Shown: in pieces, positions 1-5,671 of the stretch
Layout: each line of letters begins with the position of its first letter
Position numbering within the stretch: position 1 is the stretch's first letter
NCBI GenBank assembly: GCA_031401675.1
Contig: JANNRR010000093.1
Coordinates: 1-16,106 of the forward strand
Reading direction: 5' to 3'
Source: JANNRR01 sp031401675
Lineage (GTDB): Bacteria; Pseudomonadota; Alphaproteobacteria; Rhodobacterales; Rhodobacteraceae
Length of the DNA stretch: 16,106 nucleotides
Program-made: the position numbers and the translations under genes
Notes under the pieces: model-generated
What the model was told of the DNA's origin: nothing
What the model saw: only the letters and a program-made list of their open reading frames with translations
The model's database searches: none

Positions 1-24
1 GGTCAGGATCAGGCGGTGCGTCAT
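1..24 (-). CDS. Start of a CDS cut by the window edge (possibly SixA-like phosphohistidine phosphatase)
   Basis: Only the first eight codons are present, reading MTHRLILT on the minus strand. The ATG (22-24) overlaps the TGA of the upstream Fe-S protein gene in an ATGA junction, the same coupling used by the gene pair before it, which supports a real start. Histidine-phosphatase (SixA-like) proteins often open with a similar stretch followed by RHAKS, so that family is a guess. The diagnostic residues lie outside the window. Confidence 0.4.
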
Positions 25-668
25 GGATGGAACAGCCTCATGTGATAGGCGGATTGTTCGGGCAATCTGGCATATCGGCGCGACACTGGACAGGCCCTGC
101 GAACGGCGCAGCCGCTGGCCATGCAGTCAGCGCCCGCCGGCTGGTCGAGGAAAGCGTCGCAGGCCGGGACATCGTAGCCGGTGCCGGTCAGGGCGCGGGG
201 CGGGCAGGCGGTCCGGCAGGGCTGGTCGCGGCAACTGTCGCAGGGGTTGGCGGCCGGCCCGGCCAGGTCGATGTGATCCTTGAGTGCCAATGCTCCGCGA
301 TACGACAGCATCAGCCCGGCGGTGTCATGCACCAGAAGCGTGACCGGCGACGGCCAGGCCCGGCCCGAGCGCAGGGCCCAGCTGTAAAACGGCCGGTACG
401 GTGGCCGGCCGAACGGAAACAGCGCCTTGGCCCGCAGATCGCAGGCCAGCCCGCCGATCACCCGGCGCGACCAGCGGTCGAGCGGATCGGGCGCGCCGTC
501 CCATTCCGGCTGGGCGGTCAGGTGTGCCCAGAAGCCGGGTTCGTCCGGGCCGAGCAGCAGCAGGGTGCGGGTGCCGGCGGGCAGGTCATCGCCGGGTGCG
601 GCGTGAAAGCCGCCAAGCACCGCCAGCCGGTGCGGCGCGGCAAGTGCGGCGATGGCCGCCAGCGTCAT
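21..668 (-). CDS. Ferredoxin-like 4Fe-4S protein, QueG/MMACHC-reminiscent
   Basis: 215 residues, Cys-rich near the C-terminus. A first set at about residues 142-155 reads C-x2-C-x4-C-x3-CP. Another Cys follows in the PACD segment, then C-x4-C-x5-CP near residue 185. The order CxxC...C...CP followed by a lone Cys recalls the Fe-S region of epoxyqueuosine reductase (QueG). The DPLDRWSRRV segment near residue 62 recalls B12-processing MMACHC/QueG-fold proteins. Both are resemblances judged by eye. No signal peptide or membrane segment is seen, so it is probably cytosolic and redox active. Its ATG overlaps the stop of the desaturase-family gene by 4 nt, so the two are translationally coupled. I cannot name a substrate. 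Confidence 0.7.
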   Translation of the reverse strand: MTLAAIAALAAPHRLAVLGGFHAAPGDDLPAGTRTLLLLGPDEPGFWAHLTAQPEWDGAPDPLDRWSRRVIGGLACDLRAKALFPFGRPPYRPFYSWALRSGRAWPSPVTLLVHDTAGLMLSYRGALALKDHIDLAGPAANPCDSCRDQPCRTACPPRALTGTGYDVPACDAFLDQPAGADCMASGCAVRRACPVSRRYARLPEQSAYHMRLFHP

Positions 669-1456
669 TTGCGAAACGGCAGAAGCAGGCTCCAGCCCAG
701 CCGGGCGGGGGCGGCATCCTGCCAGCCCAGCCCGACCGTCATTGCATCATGCCCGGCGGCGGGCTGCGGGCGGTAGGTGCGAAACAGCCGGTCCCAGAGT
801 GACAGGGCAAAGCCGTAGTTGCTGTCATGTTCGGCCCGAAGGTGCGAATGGTGGACCCGGTGCATGTCGGGTGTGACCAGGACGCAGCGCAGCGCCCGGT
901 CCAGCCACGGTGGCAACCGCAGGTTGGCATGGTTGAACTGTGCGGTGCCGTTCAGCAGAATCTCGAACGCCACCACCGCCCAGGCCGATGGGCCGATCAG
1001 ATAGACCAGACCGATCTTCAAGAGCATCGAGGCGGCAATTTCCACCGGGTGAAAGCGGATGGCGGTGGTCACGTCCATGTCGCGGTCCGCGTGGTGGACC
1101 CGGTGGAACCGCCAGAACAGCGGCACCTTGTGGGTGATCAGGTGCTGTGCCCAGATCGCGAGGTCGAGGATCAGGATCGCCAGCAGCGCCTCGACCCAGC
1201 CGGGCAGGCCGGTCAGGTTGAACAGGCCCCAGCCCTGTCGGGCAGCATCGGCGGCGGCACCCACCGCCAGCAGCGGCAGCGCCAGCGCCAGGAGCCGCAG
1301 GGCGGCAGTGTCGATCAGGACAAAGGCCCAGTTGGTCAGCCAGCGGCCCTGCCGGGGCAGGGCGCGGGGGCGGCGGGGGGCATAGGCCTCGGCGATGGCG
1401 AACAGGACAAAGAGGCCGAGGAAAAACCCGAGCCGGAGCGGGAGTTCGTGTTCCAT
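665..1456 (-). CDS. Sterol desaturase / fatty acid hydroxylase family membrane protein
   Basis: 263 residues with the histidine clusters of the non-haem di-iron FA_hydroxylase superfamily: HxxxH at 105-109, HxxHH at 118-122, isolated His at 136 and 176, and HxxHH at 199-203. Hydrophobic segments lie at about 8-26, 42-67, 87-104 and 143-170, so it is an integral inner-membrane enzyme with its di-iron site on the cytoplasmic side. Family members oxidise lipid C-H bonds (hydroxylation or desaturation). The substrate cannot be read from sequence; a membrane lipid, hopanoid or carotenoid is possible. It starts 39 bp after the argB stop on the same strand and overlaps the next Fe-S protein gene by ATGA. 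That neighbour could supply electrons, which is inference. Confidence 0.85.
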   Translation of the reverse strand: MEHELPLRLGFFLGLFVLFAIAEAYAPRRPRALPRQGRWLTNWAFVLIDTAALRLLALALPLLAVGAAADAARQGWGLFNLTGLPGWVEALLAILILDLAIWAQHLITHKVPLFWRFHRVHHADRDMDVTTAIRFHPVEIAASMLLKIGLVYLIGPSAWAVVAFEILLNGTAQFNHANLRLPPWLDRALRCVLVTPDMHRVHHSHLRAEHDSNYGFALSLWDRLFRTYRPQPAAGHDAMTVGLGWQDAAPARLGWSLLLPFRK

Positions 1457-1495
1457 GGCGGCAAGCCTAGCCCTTGGCCGGGCCGATGCAAGGCA

Positions 1496-2389
1496 TTACC
1501 CCTCGCGCGGTTTGACGCGCGGTTCGGTCGAGCGGATGATGCTGCCGGCACCGTGGTCGGTGAACAGCTCCAAGAGCACGGCATTGCGGATGCGGCCGTC
1601 GAGGATCACGACGGCGCGCACGCCCTGTTCCAGCGCCGCCAGCGCGGTTTCGGTTTTCGGGATCATGCCGCCGGCTATGATGCCGCGCGCCGTCAGATCG
1701 CGGACATCTTCGGGGGTCAGCGCGGTGACCACCTCGCCGCTTTCGTCCTTGACGCCGGCGACATCGGTCAACAGCAGCAGCCGGTCGGCCTTGAGCGCAC
1801 CGGCGATGGCCCCGGCAGCGGTATCGCCGTTGACGTTGAAGGTTTCACCGTTGTCGCCGGGGCCGACCGGGGCCACCACCGGAATGATCCCGGCCCGGAA
1901 CATGTCGTGCAGCACCTGCGGGCGCATGTCGCGCGGTTTGCCGACGAAGCCGAGCGCCGGGTCATCGGGTTCGCAGACCATCAGGTCGTCATCCTTGCCG
2001 GAAATGCCGACCGCGCGCCCGCCCTGATCGTTGATTGCCTGTACGATGCGCTTGTTGACCAGGCCGCACAGCACCATTTCGACCACCTCGACCGTGGCGG
2101 CGTCGGTCACGCGCTTGCCGCGCACGAATTCGGACTTGATCCCCAGTTTGGCCAGCAGGTCGTTGATCATCGGGCCGCCGCCATGCACCACCACCGGGTT
2201 CACCCCGACCTGGCGCATCAGCACCACGTCGCGGGCAAACTCGGCCATGGCGTCGGCATCGCCCATGGCGTTGCCGCCGAACTTTATCACGACAATCGCG
2301 CCGGAATAGCGCTGCAGATAGGGCAGCGCCTCGGACAGGGTCCGGGCGGTGCCGATGGAATCACGGGTCATGGCCAGCTGCTTCTTCAT
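1496..2389 (-). CDS. argB: Acetylglutamate kinase
   Basis: 297 residues, the usual ArgB length. ArgB phosphorylates N-acetylglutamate with ATP, the second step of arginine synthesis, in the cytosol. Visible family motifs are KFGGNA at about 36-41 (phosphate-binding lysine), HGGGP at 69-73, NVNGDTAAGAIA near 186-197 and GGMIPK near 240. The ATG at 2389 is chosen because an AAGGA Shine-Dalgarno lies 8 nt upstream (2398-2402). The in-frame ATG at 2398 overlaps that site and is therefore unlikely. The N-terminal segment TARTLSEALPYLQRYSG is typical of alphaproteobacterial ArgB. In many alphaproteobacteria argB follows engB; here two plus-strand blocks lie between them, so argB must use its own promoter in the 2390-2503 divergent gap. 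Confidence 0.97.
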   Translation of the reverse strand: MKKQLAMTRDSIGTARTLSEALPYLQRYSGAIVVIKFGGNAMGDADAMAEFARDVVLMRQVGVNPVVVHGGGPMINDLLAKLGIKSEFVRGKRVTDAATVEVVEMVLCGLVNKRIVQAINDQGGRAVGISGKDDDLMVCEPDDPALGFVGKPRDMRPQVLHDMFRAGIIPVVAPVGPGDNGETFNVNGDTAAGAIAGALKADRLLLLTDVAGVKDESGEVVTALTPEDVRDLTARGIIAGGMIPKTETALAALEQGVRAVVILDGRIRNAVLLELFTDHGAGSIIRSTEPRVKPREG

Positions 2390-2397
2390 GGGGTGCA

Positions 2398-2402
2398 TCC
2401 TT
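2398..2402 (-). promoter_or_regulatory. Shine-Dalgarno that sets the argB start
   Basis: AAGGA on the minus strand, 8 nt before the ATG at 2387-2389. It overlaps the alternative upstream ATG (2396-2398), which is why the shorter 297-residue ArgB is preferred. Confidence 0.7.
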
Positions 2403-2454
2403 GGATGGGTGTTGTTACGGCGGATCGCCGGGGCTGCCAAGACCGGATGCAGGC

Positions 2455-2482
2455 TTGCTTTGCCCGAGTGAAACACTAGGAT
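2455..2482 (+). promoter_or_regulatory. Candidate promoter of the SDR gene
   Basis: TTGCTT (2455-2460), a 16-bp spacer, then TAGGAT (2477-2482). The matches to the sigma-70-type consensus are only 3/6 and 4/6. It lies in the 114-bp divergent gap between argB and the SDR gene and would give a very short leader ending in the GGGGAG ribosome site (2495-2500). This is a prediction only. Confidence 0.35.
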
Positions 2483-2503
2483 TAGTGGCGCGCAGGGGAG
2501 CCG

Positions 2504-3247
2504 ATGATGCCAGACACGCCGGGCCAGAAGACGATGCTGCTGACCGGGGCCAGCCGGGGGATCGGGCATGCCACGGTCAAGCGGTTTTCGGCGGAAGGCT
2601 GGCGGGTGCTGACCTGTTCGCGCCAGCCGTTCGATGCGCGCTGCCCGTGGCCGGAGGCCGAGGACAATCACATCCAGATCGACCTGGCCGACCCGAACAA
2701 GACGATTGCAGCGCTGGAAGTGATACGCGGCAAACTGGCGGGGCGGCTGGATGCGCTGGTCAACAATGCCGGGATTTCGCCCAAGGGTCCGGAGGGCGGG
2801 CGGCTGAACACGCTGGAGACGGACCTGCGGACCTGGGGGCAGGTGTTCCATGTGAATTTCTTTTCGTCGGTCATTCTGGCGCGCGGGCTGAAAGCCGAAC
2901 TGGCGGCGGCGAAAGGGTCCGTGGTCAACGTGACCTCGATCGCCGGGGCGCGGGTGCATCCGTTTGCCGGGGCAGCCTATGCGACCTCGAAAGCCGCTCT
3001 GGCCGCGCTGACGCGCGAGATGGCGCATGATTTCGGGCCCTTTGGGGTGCGGGTCAATGCGATAGCGCCAGGGGAAGTGGAGACCTCGATCCTGTCGCCG
3101 GGCACCGACAAGATCGTGGAAAAGCTGCCGATGCAGCGGCTGGGGCAACCCGAGGAAGTGGCGGCGGCGATCTTTTTCCTGTGCGGTCCGGATTCGAGCT
3201 ACATTTCGGGGGCCGAGATCGAGGTGAACGGGGCGCAGCATGTGTGA
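2504..3247 (+). CDS. Short-chain dehydrogenase/reductase (SDR family)
   Basis: 247 residues, a classical SDR. The Rossmann glycine motif TGASRGIG is at 14-21, NNAG at 87-90, the active-site Asn at 118, the catalytic Ser at 145 and YxxxK at 159-163. A PGEVETSI segment follows near 189, and the C-terminal VNGAQHV is typical. SR rather than D after the second beta strand (about 39-40) hints at NADP(H) preference. It is cytosolic, and the substrate is unknown; resemblance to FabG-type reductases is general to the family. Two adjacent ATGs exist (2504, 2507). GGGGAG at 2495-2500 is 3 nt from the first and 6 nt from the second, so 2507 may be the true start. It is transcribed divergently from argB and followed by the toxin-antitoxin promoter. 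Confidence 0.9.
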   Translation: MMPDTPGQKTMLLTGASRGIGHATVKRFSAEGWRVLTCSRQPFDARCPWPEAEDNHIQIDLADPNKTIAALEVIRGKLAGRLDALVNNAGISPKGPEGGRLNTLETDLRTWGQVFHVNFFSSVILARGLKAELAAAKGSVVNVTSIAGARVHPFAGAAYATSKAALAALTREMAHDFGPFGVRVNAIAPGEVETSILSPGTDKIVEKLPMQRLGQPEEVAAAIFFLCGPDSSYISGAEIEVNGAQHV

Positions 3248-3253
3248 GGCGGC

Positions 3254-3282
3254 TTGCAGTTTCGTCATTTGACGACTATATT
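3254..3282 (+). promoter_or_regulatory. Promoter of the toxin-antitoxin operon
   Basis: TTGCAG (-35, 3254-3259), an exact 17-bp spacer and TATATT (-10, 3277-3282). It begins only 6 bp after the SDR stop and predicts a start site near 3289. The first operator-like palindrome sits between the two boxes, as expected for a promoter repressed by its own antitoxin. Confidence 0.6.
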
Positions 3283-3305
3283 GCCGTCATCTGACAATTG
3301 TGACG
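3263..3305 (+). promoter_or_regulatory. Operator-like inverted repeats for Xre antitoxin autorepression
   Basis: CGTCATTTGACG (3263-3274) is an inverted repeat with half-sites CGTCA/TGACG around a TT centre. A second near-copy, CGTCATCTGACA, starts 22 bp later (3285-3296), about two helical turns away. An additional half-site TGACG lies at 3301-3305 and touches the ribosome site. The first copy lies between -35 and -10, and the second covers the predicted transcription start. The binding protein is inferred to be the Xre-type antitoxin or its complex with the toxin. Confidence 0.6.
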
Positions 3306-3309
3306 GAGG
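3305..3309 (+). promoter_or_regulatory. Shine-Dalgarno that sets the antitoxin start
   Basis: GGAGG, 5 nt before the ATG at 3315. It excludes the in-frame GTG at 3300, which lies upstream of the ribosome site. Confidence 0.75.
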
Positions 3310-3314
3310 ATGCC

Positions 3315-3782
3315 ATGGCGCAGTTTGATCCCGAATCCGGCCCGGATGCGGTTCCAGACAGCGATGCCGCCCGGATCGGCCAGTTGCTGGGGTTGGCGGG
3401 GCCGGCTGTGCTGGACGACGTCGGTTTGGCGCACCGCGTCGCCCTTGGCTTTCAGCCGGCTGCGGCAGATGCCCTGAGCGCGGTGATCGGGCGGGCCGAG
3501 GTGGTTGGCCCGCTGATCCCCGAAGCGACGTTGCGCCGGGCACGGGCCGCCCGCAAGCCGCTGTCGCGCGCCATGAGCGAACGGCTGTACGAGATGGGCC
3601 GGATGGTCGAGATGGTAGGGCGGACCTATGGCGGTGACCGCACGGCCAGCAACCGCTTTCTGAACCGGCCGCACCCGCTGCTGGACGGGATGACGCCGCT
3701 GGCTATGGCGCAATCCAGTTCCGCCGGGGCTGCCGCGGTGATGAACCTGCTGCACCGGGCGGCGGCGGGTGTGGCCCTGTGA
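3315..3782 (+). CDS. Xre/MbcA/ParS-type antitoxin of a RES-Xre toxin-antitoxin system
   Basis: 155 residues from the ATG supported by GGAGG at 3305-3309. The N-terminal half (about 20-90) is a helical region with a PEATLRRARAARKPLSRAMSERLYE segment typical of the Xre-like HTH of this family (shown here in two overlapping pieces: PEATLRRARA and KPLSRAMSERL). The C-terminal part (about 100-150) is the toxin-binding DUF2384-type domain: FLNRPHPLLDGMTPLAMAQ followed by an AAAVMNLLHRAAAGV helix. Antitoxins of this class bind and inhibit the RES toxin and repress their own promoter, which fits the dyads just upstream. The stop overlaps the toxin start (GTGA), giving translational coupling. Confidence 0.88.
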   Translation: MAQFDPESGPDAVPDSDAARIGQLLGLAGPAVLDDVGLAHRVALGFQPAAADALSAVIGRAEVVGPLIPEATLRRARAARKPLSRAMSERLYEMGRMVEMVGRTYGGDRTASNRFLNRPHPLLDGMTPLAMAQSSSAGAAAVMNLLHRAAAGVAL

Positions 3783-4261
3783 CGGCTGACCGCCGTTTGC
3801 CGGAAGCGATGACCTGTTACCGGATCGGCGATCCGGCGGGCGAGTATCCGATCTGGGATGCGGGCGGGGCGCGGCAGGTGGCCGGGCGCTGGCACGAGGC
3901 GGGGGCCTCGGTCATCTATGCTTCCGCGCATTATTCGACGGCGATGCTGGAAAAGCTGGTGCATTACAACGGCGAGATGCCGCCAAATCAGCATTTTATC
4001 GAGATCACGGTGCCGGCGGGGGTAAGCTACGAGGTGGTCAATCCCGATCTGATCGAGGGCTGGGCACGAAGTGACGGCACGGCGGCGCGCGGGTTTGGCA
4101 AGGGCTGGTATGGCGCGACCCGGTCGGCCGTGCTGATCGTGCCGTCGGTGGTGGCGCGGATGGAGCGAAACCTGCTGTTCAACGCAGCACATCCCGACTT
4201 CGGTCGCATCCGTCCCGGGCTGGAAACCCCGGTCTGGTGGGACAGCCGCCTGTTCGGCTGA
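3779..4261 (+). CDS. RES-domain toxin (NAD+-degrading family)
   Basis: 160 residues from a GTG that overlaps the antitoxin stop by 4 nt; an ATG at 3809 is an alternative start. The RES signature is present: YRIG (R15), GRWH (R37), IYAS (Y47), HYSTAMLEKLVHY (Y52, E58), VPSVVARMERNLLFN (S123) and AAHPDF near 136-141. The family is named for its conserved Arg, Glu and Ser, and all have candidates here, so the enzyme looks intact. Characterised relatives (MbcT of Mycobacterium tuberculosis and other RES toxins) deplete cellular NAD+ and arrest growth until neutralised by the paired antitoxin. The gene ends 4 bp from the convergent engB stop, with a small hairpin, ACGCT/AGCGT (4261-4277), across both stops. 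Confidence 0.9.
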   Translation: MTADRRLPEAMTCYRIGDPAGEYPIWDAGGARQVAGRWHEAGASVIYASAHYSTAMLEKLVHYNGEMPPNQHFIEITVPAGVSYEVVNPDLIEGWARSDGTAARGFGKGWYGATRSAVLIVPSVVARMERNLLFNAAHPDFGRIRPGLETPVWWDSRLFG

Positions 4262-4265
4262 CGCT

Positions 4266-4916
4266 TCATTCCAGCGTGGCGATCACGGCCCGCAGGGTCT
4301 CGATGCCTTCGCCGGTTTCGGCGCTGGTCAGCAGCAGTTCCGGGAAGGCCGCCGGGTGGGCGGACAGGGCGGCGCGGACCTGATCCAGCACGGCAGGCTG
4401 GTCGGCGGTCTTGACCTTGTCGGCCTTGGTCATCACCACCTGAAAGGTGACGGCGGCGCGGTCGAGCAGGGTCATGATGTCGTCATCCACCGCCTTTACG
4501 CCGTGGCGGGTATCGATCAGGACGAAAGCGCGGCGCAGGGTCTGGCGGCCCGCCAGGTAGGCTTTCAGCAGGCGCTGCCATTTGTCGACGATGGCGACCG
4601 GGGCTTCGGCGTAGCCGTAGCCGGGCAGATCGACCAGGTAGAGCGCGTGGCCGGCGGCAAAGAAGTTGATTTCCTGGGTGCGGCCGGGGGTGTTGGAGGC
4701 GCGGGCCAGGGCCCTTCGCCCGGTCAGGGCATTGATCAGGCTGGATTTCCCGACATTCGAGCGGCCGGCAAAGCACAGTTCCAGCCGGTCGGCGGGCGGC
4801 AAGCCGTCCATCGCCACCACGCCCTTGACGAAGGTGATGGGGCCGGCAAACAGCAGCCTGCCCTGTTCACGCGATGCCGGATCGGGGTCGGCGGTCAAGG
4901 GGAAAGCCAGGGTCAT
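4266..4916 (-). CDS. engB: Ribosome biogenesis GTP-binding protein YihA/YsxC/EngB
   Basis: 216 residues, the normal family length. GTPase motifs occur in order: GRSNVGKS (51-58, G1), NTPGRT with G2 Thr (75-80), DLPGYG (96-101, G3), TKAD (163-166, G4) and SAE (198-200, G5). EngB assists late assembly of the 50S subunit and is usually essential. The ATG overlaps the MOSC gene stop (ATGA at 4913-4916), and a GAGG ribosome site lies 7 nt upstream inside the MOSC coding end. It is the last gene of the yidC-MOSC-engB run and meets the toxin gene tail to tail. Confidence 0.97.
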   Translation of the reverse strand: MTLAFPLTADPDPASREQGRLLFAGPITFVKGVVAMDGLPPADRLELCFAGRSNVGKSSLINALTGRRALARASNTPGRTQEINFFAAGHALYLVDLPGYGYAEAPVAIVDKWQRLLKAYLAGRQTLRRAFVLIDTRHGVKAVDDDIMTLLDRAAVTFQVVMTKADKVKTADQPAVLDQVRAALSAHPAAFPELLLTSAETGEGIETLRAVIATLE

Positions 4917-5671
4917 GCCAGCACCTCGACCGGGTCGCCAAGGCGGATGCTGCCGCCCTGCACGACCGTGGCATAGACCCCGAAATCCTGCGCCTCGGTG
5001 TGCTGGCGCAGGCCGGCCAGGGTATCGATATCGCGAATGCCGGTGGCGGGGTTGGCAGTCGTGGCCTTGCAGCGCTTAATCCGTTCGCGGACCGACAGGA
5101 CGACCGGGCCGATCCGGAGATTTCGGCCGATCAGCGCGAATTCCGCCCAGGGCTGCCAGCCGTCGACCCACAGGTTGCCGCGCCAGCGCAGCGGCGACAG
5201 CTCTGCCTGCAAGGCCGCCGACAGCGACTGGTTCGAGGCGAGGTTGCAGAGCGAGACCGAGGGGTAATCGGTATCGGTCATGCCGCGACCCTCGGCGCGG
5301 ACCAGTGCGGTGGCTTGCCGGTCTGGCGGCAAGAGCGGCGCCAGCCAGTCGAGAAAGCCCGCCCGGTCGGCGGTGTCATCAGGATGCAGTGTCAGGGGCG
5401 GGCGGTCGGGGTGGGTCAGCGTGAGCGTGCCCTGATCGGTCTGCAACCTTGCATCGATGGCCATGAGACTGGCAATAGAGGAGCCGATAAGGAAATTGGC
5501 GCAGGCCATCCAACGCGGATCGGCGGCATTCCATTTGCTGAGCGCATGCGTCACCGCCCAGTGCCGGTCCCAAGGCAGGGTCTGGCCTGCGGCCAGCGTC
5601 ACCTGCGCCAGCACCTCGCGGCCATGCGATTTGATCGGATGCCGCCAGATGTGGGCCAGACGAGCCGTCAT
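4913..5671 (-). CDS. MOSC-domain protein
   Basis: 252 residues starting MTARLAHIWRHPIKSHG. The HPIKS segment is the hallmark of the MOSC N-terminal beta-barrel domain. RWRGNLWVDGW (about 162-172) and a conserved Cys (C201) in RIKRCKATTANP, followed by DIDTL, mark the MOSC sulfur-carrier domain. The family includes the C-terminal domain of Moco sulfurase and the YcbX/YiiM proteins, which bind molybdenum cofactor and reduce N-hydroxylated compounds; the substrate here is unknown. The start is fixed by the ATGA overlap with the yidC stop (5668-5671); no strong ribosome site is seen, so it probably depends on coupling. It sits between yidC and engB, an order I recall in other Rhodobacteraceae. 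Confidence 0.9.
   Translation of the reverse strand: MTARLAHIWRHPIKSHGREVLAQVTLAAGQTLPWDRHWAVTHALSKWNAADPRWMACANFLIGSSIASLMAIDARLQTDQGTLTLTHPDRPPLTLHPDDTADRAGFLDWLAPLLPPDRQATALVRAEGRGMTDTDYPSVSLCNLASNQSLSAALQAELSPLRWRGNLWVDGWQPWAEFALIGRNLRIGPVVLSVRERIKRCKATTANPATGIRDIDTLAGLRQHTEAQDFGVYATVVQGGSIRLGDPVEVLA

Noticed and set aside
827..2479. Very long plus-strand open frame antisense to argB and the desaturase-family gene
   Set aside because: It is rich in His, Gln, Asp and Arg with no family pattern, and it lies opposite two well-conserved genes. Long antisense frames are common in GC-rich codon use.
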